Source: Ignavibacteriota bacterium
Lineage (GTDB): Bacteria > Bacteroidota > Ignavibacteria > UBA10030
Reading direction: 5' to 3'
Assembly: GCA_003155495.1 (NCBI GenBank)
Contig: PMDB01000076.1
Span: 1-48,653, forward strand
Length of the DNA: 48,653 bases
In this document: positions 16,696 to 26,305 of the stretch, piece after piece
Numbering within the stretch: the first letter of the stretch is position 1
Layout of the letters: each line of letters starts with the position of its first letter
The notes under the pieces: generated by a model
What the model was told of the DNA's origin: nothing
The model's database searches: none
The model's input: the letters and a program-made list of their open reading frames with translations, nothing else
Translations under genes and position numbers: made by a program

Positions 16696-19600
16696 TTACT
16701 TCCCCATCACCTTTTTCACAATCCCATCTATCTCTGCAAGTTCTTCTTTTAATCTCTCTCTCACTTCGTTACGTAAGCGGCCGATTTTGCCTGGCGTGAT
16801 GTCTTTGGTCTCTAATTCCGGCAGGAGTTTCTTAACTTTCTCCGCACAGTCGATGCCAAATTGCGCTAATTCTCGGTGCTCACGCTTTTCTTCTTTGTAT
16901 GTCGGGATTGGTAGCTCCCAGACTTTTTTATGGATGTCTCGTGGACCCCAAAGTCCGCGACTTTGCATTGGTTTTATCTTTTCATCTATAATTGGAGAAT
17001 TTAAAAAGGAAGAAAGAAAATGTGCTTCGTTCTCATTTTCTGTTTCATAATAATATAGTTTCGATTCAGCAACAAAATTTTGCAGGATTACTTTTTGTCC
17101 ACCAATCTTAATTGCAATTTTTTCATTTGTTATAACAGCACCACATAATGTTGTTGCAGAAGTGGGATAGACAACTTTGTATTTCGATTTGTAGTGTTGG
17201 TCGGTAAGTTTATGACGATAATCAAGCCAATTAAGGAGAGATTCATTTTTTGCTTTTTCTTTCCGTCTGCTATTCCATTCTTTTTCACAGTATTTTAACC
17301 ATCGAGCAAGTTGTATGTAGCCTTCCTTTGTTGCATCATCTGCCGTTAGCATAATAAAAGTATCTGCATTATGAGTCTTGCTTGGAACAATAGGAAGGAC
17401 AACAGTCCTGTAATCAAGAAACCCAAATGGCAATAAATCTGTAGAAAGAAGCGTGGCGTAAAGAAATTCCTTCTCAATATTTCCTTCGACAAATAAATCC
17501 GCGTATGCTTCCTTTGCCTGATCAATGGCGCGTTGATCAGTTTTTACAAATGGCGCGGAAGGATTAAATCCCAATTCACTATCAGCTTGTACCTGCACAA
17601 ACCAACAAGTGCGAGGGACAATAGTGGCACCTTGTGAAAAACTACTTGCGTACGGACTGCTTCCAGTATATTCTGCTTTTTGGTCTTCGCTCCAGAAGGA
17701 TCGCTCGCCTTGTCTCACTACGTACAATCCTGTATCGCGTTTCGTGATGTGTTTCTTCGCTTCATCCAAAGATACATTCCGTTTTTCCTTACTTAATTCT
17801 CCACTCAACACTTCTGTTTGAATAGGTTTCTGAGTAAAGTGCGGCCGTGTTCCAAAGACTACACAAGATGGGACATTAAATAACGGCGATACTTTTTCTA
17901 AATCCCACACTTCTGTTATACCTGTTTGATGAATTGTTTTGCCGAATGTCGTAGCCCGGAAGTTGTGATGCTGATCGGCTGTAAAAATACTCCGCGGCAG
18001 CACAAATCCAATACGTGATCCTTTTTTACCGTACTGATAAAGTGATGCACAAAATACAAGCGTCCCAAGTTCAAGCTGTGTTATCAGGTGTCCCTGCCCT
18101 TTTTCAAGAAGTCCGTAAGCATTAAGGATGGCATTGCGAAGATAATCCTGGTAATCTCCTTTCTCTACGTAACGGAAAGAAAGCCACGGCGGATTACCGA
18201 GAATCCAATCAAATTGATTTTTAAGAAATATTGGCTTGTAAACATTCTTGAGAATAAACGCCCAAATGGAATCACGTCCTTTGTCCATCAAATCGCGCAT
18301 CCGCTTGGCAACACCGAACAAAACATCAAGTGTGACATCATCAACATTCGCTTCAATGTGTCTTCGTGCATATTGCCGGAAATGTAAATTCGAAAGTTGT
18401 GTTTTATTGTGTTCCTTTGCATACTCATGACACGCATCCACAGCTTGATCGAATGCGGCAGGATGTTCAATAAAGACTTCAGGGAATGGTTCGAAAGTAT
18501 GGTCAAGCTCTACGCTGATACACGGAACTTTTTCCCATGCCGATATCTGCTGCCCCTGTCTCTCCGGAATCTTGAGCGAGTTTGCCATATACACGGGAAT
18601 TTGAAAATCTTTAAGTCGTTTCCGCAATAATTCACCAAGCCCAAGCAGATAGTTTGTTTTGGCTATGATTACTGCCAGTGGATGAATATCGATACCAACA
18701 ACTGAATCGCGTATGTGGTCGAGTGTTTCTTTTGAATCTCCCAAACGTTCACGTTTATAACGGATCGCGAAGTACAGAAAGCTTGCAGAACCACACATGG
18801 GGTCAAGCACGCTTGCGCGTGGATTATCTTTCAGAGCATGGCGTACAATACGGTCGGCAAGCCAATCCGGTGTATAAAATTCACCAAGATCGTGACGCGT
18901 CTCCGGGTCTACCAATTCTTGATACAAAGACTTAAGCACATCTTCCGAGAGTTCTTCAAGGTGATATTTTTCCAATAGCGTTGATATGCGTTGTGCTAAT
19001 TCCACAAGAGCTTTTTGGACTTTTTCTCGCACAACCCACGTAAAGAAATCATCTTCGAGAAAATTTATTATTCCAATCTTTTGAAAAAATGTGCCCGTGT
19101 AAATTGATTGTATTTCCGATGCAGTTGGTATGACAGTCTTGTTTGAAAGGCGCATGTAGGCAAGCAGCTTTGCAAAACACGCAAGATATGTGTGGCGAAG
19201 GAAAAGTGTTTGATCTGCAACTTTGGTACCATACGCAATGGAAAGATAGATTTCCCAATTTTCATAAATTACTTTGAATTCTTCTTCATCGCATACCTTT
19301 TGCCATTCTGCTTGTAGAAGTTTTACAGAGAAGTTATATGCGGGACTGTTTATACCGAAGTCACGAACAAATTCCTCTGTCGTGGGATGCATTTTTGTCT
19401 TACGGAAAAAGTAGCGGTCAAGCCAGAGATATGCAGCTTCAGAATTGATCTTTGCAAAATTCACATGTTCAATTTCTTTTAATTCTATTTCTTCCGGCGA
19501 GTCCGGCAAACTATCGGCATTTTTCCACCAGGGTGTGTATACATAGAACAGTATACCGTCTGATGCAATACAAAGAAAACTGGTCTTTGCATCTTTTTCT

Positions 19601-19968
19601 TGTTTGATCAATGCATAAACATACCCTTGCAATTGCTCTTTTGCTTCACGTAATTTTGCTTTTGGATTCAGATCGCTCTCAAATTCAATTACAGCATTGC
19701 CAAAGAGCGCGTCAATCTCCCCGCGCAAAATGCGTGACCCTTCTGTCGTCTTTACAGACTTTTCAACACCTTTGAGATAATCCGATAGAACAGCGGGTTC
19801 TTCACCAAACCACTTAATCAGCAAATGAGAGAATCGCAGCGCCTTCGCGGCTTCCTTATTTTGAAGGGCAATATCACTTCGATATTGTTCAAACTCCTCA
19901 TCCCTATTTTGTGCACGCACATTGGAAAAACGTGTGGCTTTTTCCGTTAATTTACTTTTTTTTGCCAT
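16696..19968 (-). CDS. Single-chain restriction-modification enzyme (type IIG-like DNA methyltransferase)
   Basis: A 1090-residue protein combining cleavage, methylation and recognition. The N-terminus has a PD-(D/E)XK-like nuclease segment, EIDALFGNAVIEFESDL (about 83-99). The gamma-class N6-adenine methyltransferase follows: motif I DPMCGSASFL (about 390), GIDIHPLAV, and catalytic motif IV NPPW (about 591). A helical region (DLGEFYTP) precedes it, and a long C-terminal part should be the target-recognition domain. Its start overlaps the RadC-like gene by 17 bp. Long relatives also include BREX PglX, but no other BREX gene is here, so a stand-alone type IIG system is more likely. Recognition sequence unknown. 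Confidence 0.88.
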   Translation of the reverse strand: MAKKSKLTEKATRFSNVRAQNRDEEFEQYRSDIALQNKEAAKALRFSHLLIKWFGEEPAVLSDYLKGVEKSVKTTEGSRILRGEIDALFGNAVIEFESDLNPKAKLREAKEQLQGYVYALIKQEKDAKTSFLCIASDGILFYVYTPWWKNADSLPDSPEEIELKEIEHVNFAKINSEAAYLWLDRYFFRKTKMHPTTEEFVRDFGINSPAYNFSVKLLQAEWQKVCDEEEFKVIYENWEIYLSIAYGTKVADQTLFLRHTYLACFAKLLAYMRLSNKTVIPTASEIQSIYTGTFFQKIGIINFLEDDFFTWVVREKVQKALVELAQRISTLLEKYHLEELSEDVLKSLYQELVDPETRHDLGEFYTPDWLADRIVRHALKDNPRASVLDPMCGSASFLYFAIRYKRERLGDSKETLDHIRDSVVGIDIHPLAVIIAKTNYLLGLGELLRKRLKDFQIPVYMANSLKIPERQGQQISAWEKVPCISVELDHTFEPFPEVFIEHPAAFDQAVDACHEYAKEHNKTQLSNLHFRQYARRHIEANVDDVTLDVLFGVAKRMRDLMDKGRDSIWAFILKNVYKPIFLKNQFDWILGNPPWLSFRYVEKGDYQDYLRNAILNAYGLLEKGQGHLITQLELGTLVFCASLYQYGKKGSRIGFVLPRSIFTADQHHNFRATTFGKTIHQTGITEVWDLEKVSPLFNVPSCVVFGTRPHFTQKPIQTEVLSGELSKEKRNVSLDEAKKHITKRDTGLYVVRQGERSFWSEDQKAEYTGSSPYASSFSQGATIVPRTCWFVQVQADSELGFNPSAPFVKTDQRAIDQAKEAYADLFVEGNIEKEFLYATLLSTDLLPFGFLDYRTVVLPIVPSKTHNADTFIMLTADDATKEGYIQLARWLKYCEKEWNSRRKEKAKNESLLNWLDYRHKLTDQHYKSKYKVVYPTSATTLCGAVITNEKIAIKIGGQKVILQNFVAESKLYYYETENENEAHFLSSFLNSPIIDEKIKPMQSRGLWGPRDIHKKVWELPIPTYKEEKREHRELAQFGIDCAEKVKKLLPELETKDITPGKIGRLRNEVRERLKEELAEIDGIVKKVMGK

Positions 19969-20308
19969 GATTTTTCAATATTTCTTCTGCTGTCCGCCTG
20001 CCAAGTTCCAATGCCGCAGCTATACGTATAATCTTTACATCACCCAAGCCCTTGACAGAAAGCAAGGCAGCCAACGGTTGATGTGAAAGCGAGTCGAGCG
20101 AGTTATGTTTAGCCAATATTTCTTTTGAAACTTCTAATGCCGTTTTTCCTTTATAACCAGTTGAAATAAGAATTGCCAACAATTCTTCTGTAGTCAAAGC
20201 TGTTGGACCAAGTTCGCGCAATTTTCCGCCGGGATGTTTCCATTTGGGATATTGCACAACATCCTCACCAACAGTTTTACTTTTCTTACGTTTCACCTGA
20301 TATTTCAT
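19952..20308 (-). CDS. RadC N-terminal-like helix-hairpin-helix protein
   Basis: A 118-residue protein matching only the N-terminal domain of RadC/UPF0758: KLRELGPTALTTEELLAILISTG and the helix-hairpin-helix LLSVKGLGDVKIIRIAAALELGRR. The C-terminal JAB/MPN metal-binding domain of full RadC (about 220 residues, with HxH...D) is missing and is not found downstream, where the restriction-modification gene begins in overlap. The N-terminal tail KYQVKRKKSKTVGEDVV is extra. It is probably a DNA-binding accessory to, or regulator of, the neighbouring enzyme; alternatively a truncated RadC kept by coupling. A 190-nt gap separates it from the DUF4175 gene upstream. Confidence 0.82.
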   Translation of the reverse strand: MKYQVKRKKSKTVGEDVVQYPKWKHPGGKLRELGPTALTTEELLAILISTGYKGKTALEVSKEILAKHNSLDSLSHQPLAALLSVKGLGDVKIIRIAAALELGRRTAEEILKNHGKKK

Positions 20309-20498
20309 ATGCCTCTATCGTTTATTCTTCTTGGGTTGAAGCTGATTACGCTTGGAATATTCCCTATCAGCATTCGCCCAAAATGTAGCCAATAAGTCGC
20401 TGGATTGCAACGCTGATGCAAGGGAAAAACGAGTTCCACGTGTTGTCTTCGGAGGGGAATTTACAACGTAAGAGAAAGTGTAATTCGAAACGAGTCTA

Positions 20499-23400
20499 CT
20501 ATTCCAGATTTTCTGTTTTTTCCAATTCCTCAAAATATTTTCGTATCAATTCCTGATAGTCTTTGGAATACCCTTGCTCCAGGGCTTTCAGCAATTCTTC
20601 CCGTAATTGACTTTTTCCTTCCAGCGAATTCCAATCCAAATCCTTTGGACTGCGGCGCGTCATTTGTGTACCGGTTTCTGCTTTGCGTTTCTTTTCGTAA
20701 TCACGTTCACGTGTAGATTTGGAGGCATCAAGAAGTCGGGAAAGAATACGTTCCTGTTTCTTGATCGTTTCGGGATTCACATTGTTCTGTTCGAGATTCT
20801 TGACAACTTCATTCATCTCATCGGCAATTTTTTGAAGATCACCTAGTAATTTTTTCTGATCGTCGCTTTGCTGTGCTTCACGGTTAAGCTCCTCCAGTGA
20901 TTTTTGGATTGCCCCCTGTTCTTTTGCTAGCCGTGCCGCTTCCGCCGCTTGCTGCGGAGATATCCCGCCCATTTGTTGTGTCTGCATGTTGAGAGACATT
21001 TGCTGGCCTGCCATCATCTGCAATTGCTGCATGAGACTTCCTGCACCGCCGCCTCCGCTTCCTCCCTGCATCATTGCCTGGAGCGCATTCTGTACTTGCA
21101 TTGCTGCGCTATTAAGCGCCGCCATAGCTTTTCCCTGTTCTTGAGATGCAGAACCACCATTTCGATAATCCAACATGCGCATTGCATTATTCATGTCTGC
21201 CAATGCCTCACCAATTGCTTTACCCATTTCCGGTGTTACAGCAAAGGATTTTTGCGATAACTCGCTTAGTCCATTGATGATATTGTTTAAGTCTTGAGCA
21301 GCACGCTGTTGATCCTGTGCATTTTGCCGAAGCTGCGGAGAATTCTGCGGTGCTTGTTGTGATTGTTGCTTGAGCGCTTCTTCATCTTTCGAAAGTTCCA
21401 AGATATTGTTGGTCGCTTTGCGCATTTCGTTCATCACATATTGCGATTGCTGCTGAAGCATCTGCTGCTGCATAGCATCCATTTGCTTGCTGAATTGCTG
21501 GAGTTGTTCTCCAATCTGAGCCTGCGTTTGTTGTGCCGGTTGCATCTTTCCCATTTGCATTTGCTGCGACGCTTGCTGCATCTTTTGATCCAATTGCTGC
21601 TGCTGCAATTGCTCCAGAGATTTCTGCATTTTATCTGCGGGCATTTCAGTAAAGAACTCTTCCATTCGGCGTTGAAGATCGGCAGCTTCGCGTTCCATAG
21701 CCTGTTCTTTCTTGGCAAGATCGGCTTGTTTTTTTGCCAGGTCTCGCTGTTTCTGAGAGTCGTTGGATGCCTTCGAACTTTCTTCCTGCAGCTCCTTCTC
21801 TGATTTCTCCAACTCCTGCGCACGTTTTTTCACTTCATCCATTTTCTGTTCAATCTGGAGGCGTTTGAGGAGGTTCATCGTTCGTTCTATGCTTTGACGA
21901 AAACGTTCTTCAGAGAAGGTCATGTTTTGCATTGCCTGCTGGAGCTGCTCTTTGCTGATGTTCGGCATCTGCTGCTGCAATTGCTTGAGCGTCTTTTGTA
22001 ACTCCGTGGCATCGAGCTGCTGGAAGAGCTGTTGAAGCTCCATGTATTTCTCCAATGTTTCTTTCGAAAGCACGTTTTGTTGCTGCATCTGCTGTGTCAT
22101 TTGTTCGACACGGGATTGCACGTTCTCCAGCTTCTTTTGTACTTCTTGGTACTGCTTTGCCATCTCTTCCATCTTTTTTTGTGTCTGCCAATCGGGTTCC
22201 TTGTTCGTCTTCAAGTCACGGTTGATAGACTCGATCTTTTCTTTCAATTTCTTTGCATCATCAAGTGACTGCTTCAGATCATCTATCGAATGCTCATGCT
22301 CTTTATCCACATCGGCAAATACTTCGTCTAACGAAGGAAGCCGGAGAAGATAAAGATTACTGCGTCCGCTTTTCGGACCTTTGACCGCATCGTTATCAAA
22401 AACTTCTGCAAAGTATTCAACGACATCTTCCGGTACAAGATTGAGACTGGTGAGATTCCAGATATAGGATAACTCAACCTGTCCCTCGGGAACGTCAGGG
22501 AGAGGAATCGAAACAAATGTATACTCGGCGTGCGCCTGTTCGTAACGCGATTTCACTAACCTGAAACCGAGTCGCATGCTGGAAAATCCGAAGTCATCTT
22601 TTGCTTTCAGAAAGAGTGGAATTGATTGATCACCGGCAATATCAATGTTACGGCCTGGATCGACGATCGTAATAGTGGGATATTCGTCCATCACCGCCTT
22701 AAGTTGATAGTGCACCGGTTCGCTGTTTGACAATCCTTCTTCATCAAGAAGAGAGATAAAGTATGAATTATCTGATGAGAGAGAAAACGATGCAGAGAAT
22801 TTTTCTTGACGTGTTGTGAACATCAGCTTCGTATTGTTCCCAAATTGTATAACTGCTTCTTTTAATGGCTTGCTTGCCGCTCCTGATATGGTAACACGCG
22901 TGCCTGTCAACGCCGTAACATCACCAACAAACTCATCCATCATCTTAAGAGGATTTTTGGTATATGCTGGATAATTGAGCTGTATGTGAAATGACCGTAT
23001 CAACGGACGATCCAACACGGTGAGTATATAGCGATCACTTTCAGCATCGGCATATTGAACAAAATATTTTGTCGTTGCGCGAACCGCCTGAAATGTCGTA
23101 GTGAACACGCCAATTGAATCCGGTTTCACTTTCAATTCGTCGAAATTTTCCTGTCCCTCTTGCTGCCGGACGATGGTAAGTTCTGTTAAACGTGAAGTGA
23201 ATGATGGAAGAAGCGATGTCACCTTCACTCGCACATCAACATTCTCGCCTTTGACTATTTCCTTGTTACCTGGCGAAAGCTCAATTTGATATTTCGGTGG
23301 CGGTGTAAATTCCTGTGTAAAATGGATCAATCGATATGCTGCATCGGAGATCGATACGGGAAACATAAGAAATATCAAAATCGTACTGCCGAGACTCATC

Positions 23401-23900
23401 ATCAGCCAGCGGTATTGTTTGGGAAGATGAGTTGTACTCACAGATTGCGTGAAATCGAGCGGTTGAATTTCTTTAGCAAAATCCTTGAATGTTTTATCAA
23501 TTAATTCCGTTGAGTAAAATTTGGAAGCTGAGTCGATCTCTTTCGCAAGCTGAAGAGCATTCAACAATCTATCCTTGATAGAAGAAAAAAACGCGCCAAC
23601 GTGTCTCGCGATCTCGTCCTCTGTGATCGATGACATTGCACCGACTAATCGCAGGAAAGGACGAACGATCATCCAACTGCCGGCATACAGTAGTGAGAGA
23701 GTAAAGAGAATAACGATTATCGTTCTTGCCATTTTGGAAAAATCAAACAATGTCTCTGCGAGAACAAGAATTGTCGTCATAATGATAACACCTACACAAA
23801 AAATGAGAGTATTCGAAAGGAGATCCACGCGGTTCTGTTTGTTTCGAACCAGATGTATTCGATGGGACAGCTCTGCTAATATAGAGGAAGATCCTTGCAT
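20499..23900 (-). CDS. DUF4175 family membrane protein with long Gln-rich coiled coil
   Basis: An 1133-residue envelope protein of unknown function, typical of Bacteroidota and Chlorobiota. The N-terminus has two close membrane segments (about 32-80) and a third near 165-185 (GSTILIFLMFPVSI). A large beta-rich extracytoplasmic part follows (to about 540), then a very long coiled coil rich in Q, M, K and E (about 540-1000; many QQMQQQ-type runs) broken by a Gly-rich patch GGSGGGGAG. It ends in a charged helical tail. The DUF4159 gene lies 66 nt upstream on the same strand; these families often occur together with BatA/MoxR-type genes, which are not in this window. Role in envelope integrity is only inferred. 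Confidence 0.85.
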   Translation of the reverse strand: MQGSSSILAELSHRIHLVRNKQNRVDLLSNTLIFCVGVIIMTTILVLAETLFDFSKMARTIIVILFTLSLLYAGSWMIVRPFLRLVGAMSSITEDEIARHVGAFFSSIKDRLLNALQLAKEIDSASKFYSTELIDKTFKDFAKEIQPLDFTQSVSTTHLPKQYRWLMMSLGSTILIFLMFPVSISDAAYRLIHFTQEFTPPPKYQIELSPGNKEIVKGENVDVRVKVTSLLPSFTSRLTELTIVRQQEGQENFDELKVKPDSIGVFTTTFQAVRATTKYFVQYADAESDRYILTVLDRPLIRSFHIQLNYPAYTKNPLKMMDEFVGDVTALTGTRVTISGAASKPLKEAVIQFGNNTKLMFTTRQEKFSASFSLSSDNSYFISLLDEEGLSNSEPVHYQLKAVMDEYPTITIVDPGRNIDIAGDQSIPLFLKAKDDFGFSSMRLGFRLVKSRYEQAHAEYTFVSIPLPDVPEGQVELSYIWNLTSLNLVPEDVVEYFAEVFDNDAVKGPKSGRSNLYLLRLPSLDEVFADVDKEHEHSIDDLKQSLDDAKKLKEKIESINRDLKTNKEPDWQTQKKMEEMAKQYQEVQKKLENVQSRVEQMTQQMQQQNVLSKETLEKYMELQQLFQQLDATELQKTLKQLQQQMPNISKEQLQQAMQNMTFSEERFRQSIERTMNLLKRLQIEQKMDEVKKRAQELEKSEKELQEESSKASNDSQKQRDLAKKQADLAKKEQAMEREAADLQRRMEEFFTEMPADKMQKSLEQLQQQQLDQKMQQASQQMQMGKMQPAQQTQAQIGEQLQQFSKQMDAMQQQMLQQQSQYVMNEMRKATNNILELSKDEEALKQQSQQAPQNSPQLRQNAQDQQRAAQDLNNIINGLSELSQKSFAVTPEMGKAIGEALADMNNAMRMLDYRNGGSASQEQGKAMAALNSAAMQVQNALQAMMQGGSGGGGAGSLMQQLQMMAGQQMSLNMQTQQMGGISPQQAAEAARLAKEQGAIQKSLEELNREAQQSDDQKKLLGDLQKIADEMNEVVKNLEQNNVNPETIKKQERILSRLLDASKSTRERDYEKKRKAETGTQMTRRSPKDLDWNSLEGKSQLREELLKALEQGYSKDYQELIRKYFEELEKTENLE

Positions 23901-23966
23901 AGTTTATTCAAATAATCACAACATTACTCAATCGCGAATCATGAAATTCTTATTCTTCAATCGCAT

Positions 23967-24635
23967 TTAATGTGTCAGCACCCATACAACAATGTTCGTT
24001 CCGAAGCGCAGAGCTTCCTGTCGGACAGGTTCCGGATCGCCATGCACTTCCGTATCGTTCCAGGCATCGCTCGGATTTGATTCATATGTATAATAGACGA
24101 CCAATCGGCCTTTTTGGAACAATCCAAACCCCTGTGGTGGTTTTCCATCGTGTTTATGCGTTTTCGGGACACCGTTCGGAAAACTGAAATGGCACTGATA
24201 GAGACCATAACTAAATGGTAATTCTACCAATTCTTGATCGGGAAATACTTTTTTTATTTCTCGCCTGAATGCCTTGTCCATCCCGTAATCATCATCGGCA
24301 TATAGGAAGCCGCCTTGCTGAAGATATGCACGGAGTCGCTGAACCTCATAATTCGAAAAAGAGATGTTGCCATGCCCTGTCATAAAAAGGAATGGATACG
24401 CGAAAAGCTTATCGCTGGAAAGATCGACAAATTCATACCGCGGATCGCAATCAATGTTGGTGTTTTGTTGAACGAACGTCAGCAGGTTGACTTCTTCCTG
24501 CGGGTCATTATACCAATCGCCGCCGCCGCTGTATTTCAAGCGTGCAATGCGGAATTGGGACTCTATGCGTGGTTGTGCGTTTACGCTGTGCAATCCACAC
24601 AAAACAACGAGTAACAAACAACTGATTATTTTCAT
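23967..24635 (-). CDS. Exported DUF4159 family protein
   Basis: Periplasmic protein of about 222 residues. The ATG at 24635 is chosen because it gives a clean signal peptide (MKIISCLLLVVLCGLHSVNA); a GTG seven codons upstream is also possible and neither has a strong Shine-Dalgarno site. The family opening RLKYSGGGDWYNDP is present, with FLFMTGHGNISFS and a GGFLYADDDYG block reminiscent of the ThuA/GATase-like fold of DUF4159. Function unknown. It precedes the DUF4175 gene by 66 nt and both are probably one operon. It is divergent from the AmmeMemoRadiSam operon. Confidence 0.85.
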   Translation of the reverse strand: MKIISCLLLVVLCGLHSVNAQPRIESQFRIARLKYSGGGDWYNDPQEEVNLLTFVQQNTNIDCDPRYEFVDLSSDKLFAYPFLFMTGHGNISFSNYEVQRLRAYLQQGGFLYADDDYGMDKAFRREIKKVFPDQELVELPFSYGLYQCHFSFPNGVPKTHKHDGKPPQGFGLFQKGRLVVYYTYESNPSDAWNDTEVHGDPEPVRQEALRFGTNIVVWVLTH

Positions 24636-24786
24636 TACTATACTGCCCGATCTCACAATCGCTCAATTCTCTATTATCATTACAATTAATGTAGAAAACG
24701 ATATTGCGAGAAGCAACGAATGACATCTTGCAACTCTGAGTTCTTCTTTCTAAGTTACTAACAATAAAACAACGATTGGTGCATCC

Positions 24787-26298
24787 ATGAACGTTGCCAA
24801 AATCTTTTTTCCTTTCGGTTTTTGTATTCTCATTTTCTTCAGCAACTGCCAAGCACAAAAGGAACGCATTGACCGACAACCTGCTGTTGCGGGGTCGTTT
24901 TATCCTGCTCAGCAAGAGGAACTCAATGCAACGCTGAAGCAACTCTTTTCCAAAGCAATACCTTCAAGAAATATCAAAAACGTTATTGCCATCATTTCAC
25001 CGCATGCGGGATATGTGTTCTCGGGAGAAGTGGCGGCATCCAGTTTCAATCAGATTGACCCGGAAAAAGAGTACGAGAATATCTTCGTCATCGGTTCAAG
25101 TCATCATATCGCTTTTGAAGGCGCATCGGTCTACTCGCACGGCAACTTCATCACCCCGATAGGAACTGTAAAAGTAAACACGGAGCTTGCCGATCAGCTT
25201 ATAAAAAAATACAGCTTTTTTTCTGATCGAACAGATGCACACGAGAGCGAGCATAGTCTGGAAGTGCAACTGCCATTTCTGCAATACCGGATGAAGAAAA
25301 ACTTTAAAATTGTTCCTATTATTCTTGGCACTCAATCAACATCCATCTGCCAGCGTATTGCCGAATCGTTGCGGCCATACCTGAATACAAAGAATCTCTT
25401 CATTATCAGCACCGACTTTTCCCACTACCCGGCGTATAGTGATGCACAGAATATCGATAAAGCGACTGCAGACGCAATTCTAACAAATGCGCCGAATAAT
25501 CTGATTCAGTCAATGGAAAAATACGAATCGAAAGGCTTTTCCAATCTTGCCACATGCCTCTGCGGCTGGACGAGTGTGTTGACGCTGATGTATATGACGG
25601 AAAATAATCCGGACATCACCTTCACGCACATTCAATACAAAAATTCCGGGGATACTGAATACGGCGAAAAAAATCGGGTGGTCGGTTACAATGCGATTGC
25701 TATTGCGTTGAAGGAAAAAAGGGAGCGCACAGAATTCAAGCTCAACGATAAAGATAAGAAGGAATTGCTGCTGATTGCACGCAATACGGTTATTGAATAT
25801 GTGAAGAATCGCAAGACGCTAGAGATAGACGAGAAGAATCTATCACCGACAATGAAAACAAATTGCGGCGCTTTTGTCACGCTGAAGAAGCATGACGATT
25901 TACGTGGTTGCATCGGACGTTTCGATGCAAGCGAGCCGTTGCACAAAGTAGTGCAGGACATGGCAATTGCATCATCAACACAGGATTATCGATTCCCACC
26001 GGTTGCGCCCGATGAAATTCCGGAATTAGAAATTGAGATCTCCGTGCTTACACCGATGCGGCGTATTAGTTCTATTGATGAAATTGAAATGGGCAAGCAT
26101 GGAATTTACATTCGAAAAGGAATCAACTCCGGAACATTTTTGCCGCAGGTGGCTACGGAAACCGGATGGACAAAGGAAGAATTCCTCGGCCACTGCGCGC
26201 AGGATAAGGCCGGCATTGGCTGGAATGGCTGGAAAGACGCCGAGCTGTATGTCTACGAGGCGGTAGTGTTCGGGGAAAAGGAATGGAAAGGCAAGTAA
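24787..26298 (+). CDS. amrB: AmmeMemoRadiSam proteins B and A fused (Memo + AMMECR1), exported
   Basis: A 503-residue fusion. After a signal sequence (MNVAKIFFPFGFCILIFFSNC, perhaps a lipoprotein with a poor lipobox) comes the Memo-like domain (about 30-300; RQPAVAGSFYP, ISPHAGYVFSGEVA and DFSHYP, the histidines of a dioxygenase-like metal site). The AMMECR1 domain follows (about 320-500), with its signature LRGCIGRF preceded by NCGAFVTLKK. In most genomes A and B are separate or fused like this next to the radical SAM enzyme, which follows here after 7 nt. The system's substrate is unknown; a role in producing or modifying a small molecule or protein is proposed in general. The export signal is noteworthy. 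Confidence 0.92.
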   Translation: MNVAKIFFPFGFCILIFFSNCQAQKERIDRQPAVAGSFYPAQQEELNATLKQLFSKAIPSRNIKNVIAIISPHAGYVFSGEVAASSFNQIDPEKEYENIFVIGSSHHIAFEGASVYSHGNFITPIGTVKVNTELADQLIKKYSFFSDRTDAHESEHSLEVQLPFLQYRMKKNFKIVPIILGTQSTSICQRIAESLRPYLNTKNLFIISTDFSHYPAYSDAQNIDKATADAILTNAPNNLIQSMEKYESKGFSNLATCLCGWTSVLTLMYMTENNPDITFTHIQYKNSGDTEYGEKNRVVGYNAIAIALKEKRERTEFKLNDKDKKELLLIARNTVIEYVKNRKTLEIDEKNLSPTMKTNCGAFVTLKKHDDLRGCIGRFDASEPLHKVVQDMAIASSTQDYRFPPVAPDEIPELEIEISVLTPMRRISSIDEIEMGKHGIYIRKGINSGTFLPQVATETGWTKEEFLGHCAQDKAGIGWNGWKDAELYVYEAVVFGEKEWKGK

Positions 26299-26305
26299 CT
26301 CTACA

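Noticed and set aside
16696-19968. BREX pglX
   Set aside because: Length and NPPW methyltransferase core are compatible, but no brxA, brxB, brxC, pglZ or brxL lies nearby and an N-terminal nuclease-like segment is present.
20315-20533. 72-codon minus-strand frame between the RadC-like and DUF4175 genes
   Set aside because: TTG start inside the end of the DUF4175 gene, no ribosome-binding site, no domain resemblance and low-complexity composition.
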